This document shows positions 44,968 through 58,100 of a stretch of DNA of 64,000 bases, in pieces. The position numbers were made by a program, and so were the translations under genes. Numbering within the stretch: position 1 is the first letter of the stretch; each line of letters begins with the position of its first letter. The DNA lies in the NCBI RefSeq assembly GCF_036346295.1, contig NZ_CP107819.1, positions 1,054,001-1,118,000 of the forward strand, read 5' to 3'. The notes beneath the pieces are model-generated. The model worked only from the letters and a program-made list of their open reading frames with translations. It had not been told where the DNA came from and made no database searches. This stretch comes from Streptomyces sp. NBC_00536. GTDB lineage: Bacteria > Actinomycetota > Actinomycetes > Streptomycetales > Streptomycetaceae.

Positions 44968-46179
44968 CTACGACTCGGGCCAGGGCAGGTCGGTCTCGAC
45001 CGGGACGGTGTAGTCGACGCCGGGGACGTCGAAGCCGTACAGGGCACGGCACTGGGCCCGGAACCACGCGGTGTCGGCCAGCGCGGTGACGGTCCCGGGA
45101 GTGATCGACCGCCAGCGTTCGGCCACCGCCGCCTGGACCGGCTCGGACAGCTCCCAGCGATCGAGGCGGATGCGGCCGGAGTCGTCCACGTCAGGCCGGC
45201 GCGCGGTGAGCTGGTGCCACAGGTCAAGCGACTGCGCCACGGGAGACGGGAAACGGTCGCCGAGAACGCCACGGAGCAGACTCACGTAGAGCGGGATGCC
45301 CGGGATGGCGGTCAGCGCCTGGGTGACCAGGGCGCCGTTCACCGAGGTGAAGGCGCGGCCGTCCACCGCGGCCAGCCGCTCGGTCAGGGCGCGCGCGGTG
45401 GACTCCAGGTCGGCCTTGGCGGCGCCGATCGTGCCCCCGCGGTAGATCGCCGAGGTCAGCGGCGAGCCGATGTACGTGAGGGCGACCGTGCGAAAGCCGC
45501 TCCGCAGCAGCCCGCGCTCGGCCAGCGCCGCGATCCAGCGGGACCAGTCCTCGCCGCCCATGACCCCCACGGTCGCGGTGGCCTCGGCCTCGGTCGCCGG
45601 GGCGACGGTGACCTCCCGCACCTGCGCGGCTCCGTCGTCGGCGAACTCCAGGTTCCAGGTAGTGTGCGGCGCGCCGAGCGGCTTGAGCACCGACTGGTAG
45701 GTCGTGCCGCTCCGCTGGTCGGTGCGCCGGGGCGCGGCGACGCTGTAGATCAGGTAGTCCACGCCGCCGAACCGCTCGGCCAGCAGATCCAGCGTCTCGG
45801 TCTTCGTGGTGTCGGCGAAGGCGTCGGCGTTGCGGAACGAGAAGTCCGCCCCGAGCTCGCGGGCGATCGCGTCGGTGGCGACCGTGCGGTACCACCCAGC
45901 GCTCGCGCTGCGATGCCCGGCCGGCCGTTCGAGACCGATCCCCACGCCGTCGATGCCGTACCGCACCAGCCCGGCGATCGTGCTCGCCAGACCGTAGCCC
46001 GAGCTCGACCCGATGACCAGCGCCGTCGGCCGCCGCGCCGGTGGCTTCTCCGGGACCGGCACCTCGGCCCGCATCAGCTCCACGCTGCGGAAGCATCCGG
46101 CCGGATGCGCGTCGAGCAGAAGATAGCCACGTCCTGTCGGTTCCACGACGCGCTCAGACTGTGTCATCGGTGGGTGCAT
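44968..46179 (-). CDS. fabV: FabV-type trans-2-enoyl-CoA/ACP reductase
   Basis: The protein is about 403 residues; ATG codons at 46182, 46179 and 46167 are in frame, and GAGGAG sits six bases before 46179. FabV features are the NADH motif [14 protein letters not shown] and the active-site pair Tyr246-x8-Lys255 in [10 protein letters not shown], longer spacing than in FabI, plus the C-terminal [18 protein letters not shown]. The start lies inside the last codons of the PKS gene, implying translational coupling. FabV normally reduces enoyl-ACP or enoyl-CoA with NADH. The PKS has no ER domain, so a trans-acting role on its intermediates is plausible. Confidence 0.9.
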   Translation of the reverse strand: MHPPMTQSERVVEPTGRGYLLLDAHPAGCFRSVELMRAEVPVPEKPPARRPTALVIGSSSGYGLASTIAGLVRYGIDGVGIGLERPAGHRSASAGWYRTVATDAIARELGADFSFRNADAFADTTKTETLDLLAERFGGVDYLIYSVAAPRRTDQRSGTTYQSVLKPLGAPHTTWNLEFADDGAAQVREVTVAPATEAEATATVGVMGGEDWSRWIAALAERGLLRSGFRTVALTYIGSPLTSAIYRGGTIGAAKADLESTARALTERLAAVDGRAFTSVNGALVTQALTAIPGIPLYVSLLRGVLGDRFPSPVAQSLDLWHQLTARRPDVDDSGRIRLDRWELSEPVQAAVAERWRSITPGTVTALADTAWFRAQCRALYGFDVPGVDYTVPVETDLPWPES

Positions 46180-49100
46180 CATCGGCTCCTCTGCCGGATC
46201 GGTTGTCGAGCAGTGCCTGCTTGAGGTGCTGGACCAGGTCGTCCGGTGTCGACCGGTGGAACATCGACGTGGTGTCCAGACGCACACCGGTCGCCGAGGC
46301 GAGGCGGTTCCGCAGGGTCAGGATGGACAGCGAGTCGAAGCCGAAGTCGAGCAGGATCTGGTTCGGCCGCACCACGTCGGCCGACTCCAGCCCGAGCACC
46401 GCCGAGATCTGTGTGGAGATCAGGCCGGACAGCGTCAGGTCCTGTTCGGCCTCCGCCATCGACGCGAGCCGTTGCCGCAGCGATGTGACCGAGACCGCGC
46501 CTCCGCTCGCCGTGCGTTTGCCGGTGGTCTTGACCAGCGACCTGAACAGCGGCGGCAGCGCCTCCCCGGCCTCGACCTGCCTGGTCAGCTCGGCCAGATC
46601 CAGCCTGGCCGGGATCCACACGGGTTCGTCCGCGCGGCAAGCGGTGTCGAACAGCGCGACGGCTTCCCGCACCCCCAGCACGCCCACTCCCGTGTTCCCG
46701 CCACGGGACGGTGCGTCGCCCCCCGTCCAGGGCCCCCAGGCCAGCGACACCGCGGGGGCGCCGCGCGCCCGGCGCCGTCGGGCCAGCGCGTCCAGCGCGG
46801 CCGCCGACGCCGCCGTGGCGGCGGTTCCGGCACCACCGACGGTTCCGGCGAACGACGAGCACAGGACGAGGGTGGCCTCCCCGATCTCCTGGTCGAGGAC
46901 CTCCGCGGCACCGACCATCGCGCCCACCACCTCGGCGAGCGCGTCCGGGGCCTGGGACGGTGGCGCAGACAGGGTCCTGTCGTGCGGCGGAGCCTGCAGT
47001 ATGTGCACGACCATGGTCAGCGGATGCTCCGCGGGCAGACGGCCGATCAGCTCCCGCAACGCCGTGCGGTCGGCCGGATCGCACGCCGCGGTGGTGACGG
47101 CGGCGCCCAGCGCGGTGAGTTCCGCGGTCGGCTCGGGGGCTTCGGCGCCGGTGAACAGCAGATGCCGTACCCCGTGCACAGCGACGAGGTGCCGCGCCAG
47201 TCGCTCGCCCATGGGTGTGGTCCCGCCGGTGATCAGCACGGTGCCCTCGTGGCCGGCGAACCGCTCCGTCGTGTCCGCCGGTGCGCCCGGGGTGAGCCGT
47301 GGCACCCTGACCCGACCCTCGCGCAGGGCCATCTGCGGCTCGCCGGACATGACGGCCCTCGGCAGCGCACGCCAGGACGCCTCGTCGGCGTCCACGTCGG
47401 CGAGGACGAACCGTCCGGGGTTCTCCGCCTGCGCGGACCGGACAAGCCCCCACACCGCGGCGCCCGCAAGGTCGGCGCCGGCAGGGTCGAAGGCCGGCAC
47501 AGCGGCGGTGGTCAGGAACACCACGGTCGCCGTGGCGAGCCTCTCGGTCGACGGCACCGCGTTCAGCCGGCTCATGGTCTCCCGCACGGTGGCGGCGACC
47601 TCCGCGCCCGCCGGCACGGTGAGCAGCAGATGGTCCGGCGCGTCCCCGTCGGCTTCGGCCAGGGCGTCGAGTCCCGGGTACGCCCGGGCGTACACGCCTG
47701 CGGCCGTCAGTCCCGCCGCGGCGCGGAGCGGATCCGCTCCCACGACGGCCCAGTTCGCCTTCCGGGGCGACGACTTCGCGAGGTGGTCGACCCATGCCTC
47801 CCGGTGGAGCACGCCGAGTTGTACGACCCCGGTGGCCCGCAGCTCCCCGGGTTCGACGAGCGTGGTACCGACGGTGAACTCGGCGACCGGATCGCCCATG
47901 GTGTCGGCCAGCGTCACCGACACCGAGCCGGCGCGGTCCGGGCCGATCCGCACCCGCAGGGCGGACGCGCCAACCGCGTGCACGGCGACTCCGCGCCACG
48001 ACGTCGCCAGCCGGGGGCCCTCAGTGCACGCGGCATGGAGGGTGGCGTCGAGGAGGGCGGGGTGAATGGCGAAGGCGTCGGGCTCGGTGGGGAGGGAGAT
48101 CTCGGCGTAGACGTGGTCGTTGTGGCGCCACATCCGGTGCAGCCCCTGGAACACCGCACCGTAGTGGTACCCCTGGGCGGCCAGGGTCTCGTAGGAGACG
48201 TCCACGGGCCGTGCCCCGGCGGGGGGCCAGGCCGTGAGGTCCCAGTCCGGGGACGGCGTCTCGGCGTCCAGGACACCCGTCGCGTGACACGTCCAGGACG
48301 TGGCCGTGCCCGCGTCCGGCCGTGCGTCGATCCGCACCGTACGCCCGCTCTCACCGGCGGCCGGCTCGCTCACCTCCACCCGCAGCCGTACGGCGCCGTG
48401 CTCGGGCAGGACGAGCGGGGACCGCACGGTCAGCTCACGGATGCTGCCGGCGCCGACCCGGTCGGCCGCGTACACCGCCAGCTCCACGAACGCGGCGCCG
48501 GGGAACACGAGGGTGCCGGCCACCTGGTGGTCGGCCAGCCAGGGATGAGTGGCCAGAGACACCCGGCCGGTGAAGACCGTGCCGGCCGCACCCTCGACGA
48601 CCGCGCCGAGCAGCGGATGACCGGCCGCGGTCAGCCCGACCGCACCGACATCACGACGGCCGGTGTCCGGGGTCAGCCAGTACCGCGTCCGCTCGAACGG
48701 ATAGGAGGGCAGGGTGACATGTCCGCCACGGTTCTGGTCCGCCAGGTTCCAGCGGTCGACGGCCCCCGCGGTGAAGGCTTCGCCGGTGGAGCACAGGAAG
48801 GCGGCCAGGTCGCCGTTGTGGCGACGCAGAGTCCCGATGGCGCGGGCCGGAGTGTGCGTGCTGTCGATGGTCTCCTGCACGCCCGGAGCCAGAACCGGGT
48901 GCGGACTGCACTCGATGAACACGTCATAGCCGTCTTCGAGGAGCAGCCGGGTGACGGCTTCGAACTCGACGGTGTTGCGCAGGTTGCGGAACCAGTAGTC
49001 CGCGTCGAGTGCGGTGGTGTCGATCCGCTGCCCGGTGACGGTGGAGTAGAAGGGGACCTCACCGGACCGAGGACGGATCGGGGACAGCAGGTCCAGGACC

Positions 49101-52100
49101 TGATCACGGATCTCGTCCACGTGAGGGGAATGTGAGGCGTAGTCGACGGGGATGCGCCAGGTGCGCACGCCCTCCGCCTCGAACGCGGCCTGCAGCTCGT
49201 CCAGAGCCCCCGCGCTGCCGGAGACGACAGTGGACGTGGCACCGTTGATCGCGGCGATCCCGATATCGCCGCCCCACCGCTCCAGACGCCGCCGCACCTC
49301 CTCCACCGACAGCGCGACCGACACCATCCCGCCCCGCCCGGCCAAGGCCCGGATCGCCTGACTGCGCAACGTCACCACACGCGCCGCGTCCTCCAGCGAC
49401 AGGGCCCCCGCCACACACGCGGCAGCGATCTCTCCCTGCGAATGCCCCACCACCGCATCCGGGCGCACTCCATGCGCCTCCCACAACGCGGCCAGCGACA
49501 CCATCACCGCGAACAACGCCGGCTGCACCACATCCACCCGCGACAGCAGCACACCACCGTCATCGCTCAGCAGCACCTCCAGCAGATCCCACTCCACGAA
49601 CGCGGACAGCGCCTTCGCGCACTCCTCAAGACGGGCCCTGAACACCGGAGCGGACGCGTACAACTCCCGCGCCATCGCACCCCACTGCGAACCCTGCCCC
49701 GGAAACACCAACACCGTCCTGCCGACCCCGGCGACCCCCGTCGCCACGCCCTTGGTGGCAGCGCCCTCTGCCAGTGACCGCAGACCCTCCAGCAACTCCT
49801 CGCGCGTGGAACCGACCACCACGCCACGCCGCTCGAACGCGGTACGGGCAGCCAGCGTCGCCGCCACGTCCTCCAACGGCACCCCGGTATCAGCGGCGGC
49901 CTCGGCGATCCGGCCCGCGTGGACCCGCAGCGCCTCCTCGCTCCGCGCCGACAACACCCACCCGACCGGCCCCGCCTGCTCCGTGAAAGACACCGGTTCC
50001 GTAGGCGGCACGGTCTCCGGCGCCACCGACTGTCCGGTCGGCGGCGCCTGCTCCAAGATCACATGAGCGTTGGTGCCGCTGATCCCGAACGACGACACCC
50101 CCGCACGACGCGGCCGGTCCTGCGAACGCCACTCACGCGACTTGGTCAGCAGCCGAACTCCCCCGGCACTCCAGTCCACATGAGACGTCGGCTCATCCAC
50201 ATGCAACGTGGCGGGCAGCACCCCCCGACGCAGCGCCTCCACCATCTTGATCACACCACCGACCCCGGCCGCCGCCATCGTGTGACCGATATTCGACTTC
50301 AGCGAACCCAGCCACAACGGCCGGTCCTCCGAACGCCCCTTCCCATACGTGGCCAGCAACGCCTGCGCCTCGATCGGATCACCGAGCCTCGTCCCCGTAC
50401 CGTGCGCCTCCACCACATCCACATCACCCGCGCCCAGCCCCGCATCCGCCAGCGCCAGACGAATCACACGCTGCTGCGACGGACCATTCGGAGCCGTCAA
50501 CCCGTTCGACGCACCATCCTGGTTCACCGCCGAACCCCGCAGCACCGCCAACACCCGATGCCCCCGCGCACGCGCCACGGACAACCGCTCCAGCACCACC
50601 AGCCCCGCGCCCTCACCCCAGCCGGTCCCATCGGCCGACTCCGCGAACGCCTTGCACCGCCCATCAGCGGACAACCCACGCTGCCGGGAGAACTCCACCA
50701 ACACCCCGGGCGAGGACATCACGGTCACGCCACCGGCCACCGCGAGCGAGCACTCACCGCTCCGCACCGCCCGGGCGGCCTGATGCAACGCCACGAGCGA
50801 CGACGAACACGCCGTGTCCACCGTCACCGCCGGCCCCTCCAGACCCAGGAAGTACGCCAACCGCCCCGATGTGACGCTCCCACTGGTACCGGTGAGCAGC
50901 AGCCCATCGGCCTCCGCGGAACCCTCGTGCATCGGCGGCCCGTAGTCCTGCGATATCGCACCGATGAACACGCCCGTGTTGCTGCCGCGCAGCGAACCGG
51001 GCTCGATCCCGGCGTCCTCCAGCGTCTGCCACATGGTCTCCAGAAGCAGTCGCTGCTGTGGGTGCATCGCCAGCGCCTCGCGCGGCGACACCCCGAAGAA
51101 CCCTGCGTCGAAACCGGCGATGTCGTCGAGGAAGTAGCCCTTCTCCACGTAGCTCTTGCCGGTCCGTCCGGGGTCCGGGTCGAACAGGTTCTCCAGATCC
51201 CAGCCTCGGTCGCGCGGCAGCCCGCCGACCGCGTCCCGACCCGACCGCACCAGCTCCCACAGAGCGTCCGGCGACGACACGCCACCGGGAAACCGGCAGC
51301 CCATCCCGACGACGGCGACCGGATCGTCGTCCTCCGCCGTGGCGGCCGCAGCGGCCGGACCGACGGCCCGGGTGCTCCCGCCGAGCAGCTCCTCGCGCAG
51401 GAACGCGGCCAGCACGGACGGGGTCGGCCGGTCGAACACCACGGTGGCCGACAGCCGCAGTCCGGTAGCCTCGTTGAGCCGCTTGCGGAGTTCCACCGCG
51501 GACAGCGAGTCGAGGCCGAGCTCCCTGAACGCAACGGCCGGCTGTACGGAGTCGGCGCCGGCGTGGCCGAGCACGGTGGCGGTGTGGGAGCGCACCAGAT
51601 CGAGCAGCTCGCGGTCGATGTCCTCGGGCGGGCGGCCGGCCAGCCGGTTGGCGAGCGTCGACGCGGTCGCCGTGACGTCGGTCGCCGCGCGCCGCGCCCG
51701 GACCAGCCCGCGCAGCACCTCCGGCAGGGTCGCCCCCGCGGCCTGCGCACGCAGCCGGTCCAGGTCGAGCGCGACCGGTGCAGCGGTGGCCTCACCTCGG
51801 GCGAACGCCGCGTCGAACAGCGCGACGCCCTCGTCCGACGGAAGCGGCTTCAGCCCGGTGCGCGCCATTCGAGCGATGTCCGCGCCGTTCAGATCGCGGG
51901 TCAGTTCGCTGCGCTCGCCCCAGAATCCCCACGCGAGCGAGGTCGCCGGCAGTCCGGTGGCGTGGCGGTACTGGGCAAGCGCATCGAGGAACACGTTCGC
52001 GGCGGCGTAGTTCGCCTGGCCCGCGTTGCCGATCGTGCCCATGATCGAGGAGAACAGCACGAACGCGGACAGCCCCAGGTCCCGGGTCAGGTCGTGCAGA

Positions 52101-55100
52101 TTCCACGCCGCGTCCAGCTTCGGCGTGAGCACGGCGTCGATCTTTTCCGGTGTCATCCCGGAGATCAGCCCGTCGTCCAGGGTCCCGGCGGCGTGCACCA
52201 CGCCGGTGAGCGGGTGGTTCGCCGGGATTCCCGCGAGCAGTGCCGAAAGCGCGGCCCGGTCGGCCACGTCGCACGCGGCGACCGTCACCTCGGCGCCCAG
52301 CCCGGACAGCTCGGCGACCAGGTCCGCGGCTCCCGGAGTGTCCGGCCCGCGCCGGGAGACCAGCAACAGGTTCCGTACCCCGTGGTTCGTGACCAAGTGC
52401 CGGGCGAACAAACTGCCGAGTGTTCCGGTACCGCCGGTGAGCAACACGGTGCCGTCGGTGTCCCACCGTGACAGCGGCTCCGGCCGCCTCGGCGTGCCCT
52501 CGGGTTCCCGTGGACGGTCCTTGGAACTCGCCCTGACCAGTCTCGGCACCACGACATGTCCGTCACGCAGCGCGAACTGGGTGGCGTCACCGGCCAGCGC
52601 GGACGGCAGCGCGGCGAGCGAGTGGTCATCGTCGTCCACATCGGCCAGGATCAGCCGGCCGGGGTTCTCGCTCTGCGCGGAGCGGAGCAGCCCCCAGAGG
52701 GGCGCGGTGGAAAGGTCCGGTACGGGCTCGGTGTGTCCGGTCATCACCGCACGCCGGGTCACCACGACCAGCCGTGCGTCCACGAACCGGTCGTCGGACA
52801 CCCATGCCTGGACCAGATCGAGCGCACGGTACAGAGCCGTGCGGGCGGCTCCCGGGATGTCTGTCGTATCGTCACCTTCGAGGCACACGACCACGTCGGA
52901 CGAGTCGCCGGGTATCGCGGAGAGCTCGGTGAACTCTTGCCAGTCGACGCCGCCGGCCGTCGCCGAGCGCAGGCCGAACGAGTCGGGGCCGAGCAGCGAG
53001 AGCCCGGTGGGCGGTGCCGCGTCCGCCGACGGCGCGGGTGTCCATTCCAGGCGCAGCAGGGAGTCCCGGTTCACGGCCGCGGATCCCAGGTCGGCAAGGT
53101 CGGCCGGAAGCATGGCCAGCGACGCCACCTCTGCCACCGGCATGCCGGCACCGTCCGCCGCGCGCAGCCGTAGCGCGTTGTCCCCCACGGTCGTCACCGA
53201 CACGCGCAGCGCGGAGGCGCCGGAAGCGTGCAGCGTCGCACCTTCCCAGGCGTACGGCAGTCGTACCCGGCCGTCGTTCGGCAGGACCTGGCTCATCAGT
53301 GCGGCGTGGAGTGTGGCGTCGAGGAGGGCGGGGTGGATGGTGTAGTCGTCCGGGTCGGCGGGGAGGGCGACCTCGGCGTAGACGTGGTCGTTGTGGCGCC
53401 ACATCCGGTGCAGCCCCTGGAACACCGCACCGTAGTGGTACCCCTGGGCGGCCAGGGTCTCGTAGGAGACGTCCACGGGCCGTGCCCCGGCAGGGGGCCA
53501 GGCGGTCAGGTCCCAGTCCGGGGAAGGCGTGTCGACGTCCAGGACACCCGTGGCGTGACACGTCCAAGAGATGTCAGTGCCTGCGTCCGGTCGTGCGTCG
53601 ATACGAATGGGTCGCGCACCGTCGCCGGTGAGCGGCTCGCCGACCTCCACCCGGAGCCTGACCGCACCTTGTTCGGGCAGGACGAGCGGAGTCTGCACGG
53701 TCAGCTCACGCACGGTGCCGCAGTCGACCCGGTCGGCGGCATGCACCGCCAGCTCGGCGAAGGCAGCGCCGGGCAACACGATGGTGCCGGCCACTTGGTG
53801 GTCGGCCAGCCAGGGGTGAGTGGCCAGGGAGATCCGACCGGTGAAGACCAGGCTGGTCGCACCCTCGGTGACAGCACCGAGCAGTGGATGGCCGGCCGCG
53901 GTCAGTCCGACGGCGCCGATGTCACGTTGGCCGGTGTCGGGCTTGAGCCAGTAGCGCGCTCGCTGGAAGGGATAGGTGGGCAGGCCGACATGACGGCCAT
54001 CGTGCGGATGTGCGGGGGTGCAATGGGTGGGGGCGCCGACGGTGAAGGCCTCGCCGGCGGAGCGCAGGAAGCTGGTCAGATCACCGTGGTACCGACGCAG
54101 AGTCCCGACGCTGTGGGCCGGAGTGTTCGTAATGTCGATGGTCTCCTGCACACCCGGAACCAGAACCGGGTGCGGACTGCACTCGATGAACACGTCATGG
54201 CCGTCTTCGAGAAGGAGCCGGGTGGCGGCTTCGAACTCGACGGTGTTGCGAAGGTTGCGAAACCAGTAATCCGCGTCGAGCGCGGTGGTGTCGATCCGCT
54301 GCCCGGTGACAGTGGAGTAGAAGGGGACCTCACCGGACCGAGGCCGGATCGGCGTCAGCAGGTCCAGGACCTGATCACGGATCTCATCCACGTGAGGGGA
54401 ATGTGAGGCGTAGTCGACGGGGATGCGCCAGGTGCGCACGCCCTCCGCCTCGAACGCGGCCTGCAGTTCGTCCAGAGCCAGCGCGCTGCCGGACACGACG
54501 GTGGACGCGGGACCATTGATCGCGGCGACGTCGATGTCGCCGGCCCACCGCTCCAGACGCCGCCGCACCTCATCGACCGGCAGCGCGACGGAGACCATGC
54601 CACCCCGCCCGGCCAGCGCCCGAATCGCCTGACTGCGCAACGTCACCACACGCGCCGCGTCCTCCAGCGACAGGGCCCCCGCCACACACGCGGCAGCGAT
54701 CTCTCCCTGCGAATGCCCCACCACCGCATCCGGCCGCACCCCGTGCGAACGCCACAACGCGGCCAGCGACACCATCACCGCGAACAACGCCGGCTGCACC
54801 ACATCCACCCGCGACAGCAGCACACCACCGTCATCGCTCAGCAGCACCTCCAGCAGGTCCCACTCCACGAACGCGGACAGCGCCTTCGCGCACTCCTCAA
54901 GACGCGCCCTGAACACCGGAGCGGACGCGTACAACTCCCGCGCCATCGCACCCCACTGCGAACCCTGCCCCGGAAACACCAACACCGTCCTGCCGGCCCC
55001 GGCGACCCCCGTCACCACATCATCGGAAGGAACACCCTCCGCGAGAGAACTCAGCCCCGCCAGCAACTCCTCACGCGTGGTCCCGACCACCACACCGCGA

Positions 55101-58100
55101 TGCGCGAACGCAGTACGACCGGCCAGCGTCGCAGCGACATCCACTACCGACAGCCCAGAACCAGCGGCCGCAGCGATCCGCCCTGCATACGCCCGCAACG
55201 CCTCATCACTCCGCGCCGACAACACCCACCCGACCGGACCCGGCTGCCCGGTCCGAGGCTCCTGCTCGGACCGGGACTCCTCTTCCGTCACCGGCGCCTG
55301 CTCCAAGATCACATGAGCGTTGGTGCCACTGATCCCGAACGACGACACCCCAGCACGACGCGGCCGACCGGCCGAAGGCCACTCACGCGACTCGGTGAGC
55401 AACCGAACTCCCCCACCCCTCCAGTTCACATGAGACGACGGCTCATCCACATGCAACGTGGCGGGCAGCACCCCCCGACGCAGCGCCTCCACCATCTTGA
55501 TCACACCACCGACCCCGGCCGCCGCCATCGTGTGACCGATATTCGACTTCAGCGAACCCAGCCACAACGGCCGGTCCTCCGAACGCCCCTTCCCATACGT
55601 GGCCAGCAACGCCTGCGCCTCGATCGGATCACCCAGCCTCGTCCCCGTGCCATGCGCCTCGACCACATCGACATCCGCAGCACCAAGCCCCGCATCCGCC
55701 AACGCCAGCCGAATCACACGCTGCTGCGACGGACCGTTCGGCGCGGTCAACCCGTTCGAAGCACCATCCTGATTCACCGCCGAACCCCGCAGCACCGCCA
55801 GCACCCGATGCCCACGGGCACGGGCATCGGACAGGCGCTCCAACACCACAAGCCCCGCACCCTCACCCCAACCGGTACCGTCCGCCGACTCCGCGAACGC
55901 CTTGCACCGCCCGTCGGCAGACAGCCCACGCTGCCGAGAGAATTCGACCAGCATGCCCGGCGAGGACATCACGGTCACGCCACCGGCCACCGCCAGGGAG
56001 CATTCACCGCTTCGCACCGCCTGAGCGGCCTGATGCAACGCGACCAGCGACGACGAACACGCCGTGTCCACCGTCACCGCCGGCCCCTCCAGACCGAGGA
56101 AGTACGCCAACCGGCCAGAAGTGACGCTCCCGGTGTTACCAGTGAGCACGTATCCGTCGACCCCGCCGTGCGGAGTGTCGAGCCGCGGGCCGTAGTCGCC
56201 CGCCATGGCACCGATGAACACGCCTGTCCTGCTGCCGCGCAGCGAACCGGGCTCGATCCCGGCGTCCTCCAGCGTCTCCCAGGCGGTCTCGAGCAGCAAC
56301 CGCTGCTGCGGATCCATCGCCAGCGCCTCGCGCGGCGACACCCCGAAGAACCCGGCGTCGAAACCGGCGACGTCGTTGAGGAACCCACCATGTCGAACGT
56401 AGGTCCGCCCCGAGGTCTCCGGGTCCGGGTCGAACAGGTTGTCCAGATCCCAGCCGCGATCGCGCGGCAGCGCGGACACAGCATCCCGACCCGACCGCAC
56501 CAGCTCCCACAGTTCGTCCGGCGACGACGCGCCGCCGGGATACCGGCAGCCCATCCCGACGATGGCGATCGGTTCGTCGGCGTTGCCGTCCCGGGGTGCC
56601 GGGACGCTCACCGTGTCATCCGCATCGCCGTGCCCGGTGAGCTCCGTGTGCAGGAACGCCGCGAACCGATCAGGGGTGGGATGGTCGAACACCAGCGATC
56701 CCGGCAGGGCCAGACCCAGCTCCGAGGAAAGCCCGGCGCACAGCTCGACCGCGGTGAGCGACGTCAACCCGAGGTCCTTGAACGACGTCAGCGGCGTCAT
56801 GTCGACCGCGTCGTACCCCAGGACAGCCGCGAGGTGGGTGCGCACCAGATCGAGCAGGCCCTCGCGGTCTCGGATGTGTGCCGGTTCCGCGGCGGGTGCG
56901 GCCTCGCGCGCTTCGCCGATCCAGTGTCGGCGGCGCTGAAAGGCGTAGGTGGGCAGCGCGACCCTGCGGCCGCCGTCCAGCAGCGGCGTCCAGTCCACTG
57001 CCGCCCCCGTGGCATGCATGGTGCCGAGCGCCCTGAGCAGCATACGGACTTCCGCCTGCCCGGTGCGCATCGTGGACACCGCCGCCGGGGCCTGCTCGGC
57101 GAGAGTCTCCCGGGCCATGCCGGCGAGTACGGGGTCAGGGCCGAGCTCGAGGTAGCGGGAGACGCCCGCGTCGTGCAGGGCGCGGATGCCGTCGGCGAAG
57201 CGGACGGTGCCACGGATCTGGCGTGCCCAGTAGCCGGGGTCGGTCAGCTCTTCCGTGGTGGCGGGGCGTCCGGCGAGGTTCGAGATGACGGGGATCCGAG
57301 GAGCGTGGAAGGTCAGCCCGCGGATGGCGTCGGCGAACTCGTCGAGGACTCCTGCAAGATGGTGGGAGTGGAACGCGTGGCTGACGTTCAGCTGCTTGGT
57401 CTTCACTCCCTTGGCGCGGAAGGACTCCGCGGTCGCGAGCACCAGGTCGGTGTCGCCGGAGATCACCACGGAGCGGGGCCCGTTGACGGCGGCGATGCTC
57501 ACCCCTGATTCGGGCAGCAGCACTCGCACGTCGCCCTCGTCGGCGTTGATGGCCACCATCGCTCCACCGGACGGGGCCGCCTGCATCAGCCGTCCGCGTG
57601 CCGCGACGAGCGTGCAGGCGTCGGACAGCGACAGCACCCCCGCGACGTGCGCGGCGGTGACCTCACCGATGGAATGGCCGATCAGGTGCGTCGGACGTAC
57701 TCCGAACGACTCCACCAGCCTGAACAGCGCCGTCTCCAGGGCGAACAGCGCCGCCTGCGTGTACCGGGTCCGGCCGAGCAGGTCCGCGTCGGCCCACACG
57801 ATCTCCCGCAGCTCTCCGCCCAGCGACGGATCCAGTTCCGCGCACACCGCGTCGAAGGACTTGGCGAACACGGGGAAACGCGCGTACAGATCCCGTCCCA
57901 TGCCGGTTCGTTGCGCGCCCTGCCCGGTGAACATGAAGGCCGTCCCGCCCTCGGCGACCGCACCGGACACGACGTTCGGCGCCGGCTGGTTCGCCGCCAG
58001 CGCGGCCAGTCCCTCGCTCAGCTCGGCCGGGTCCTCGCCGATGACGACGGCGCGGTGCGGCAGCGCGGCACGGGTGGTCGCCAGCGAGAACCCGATGTCG

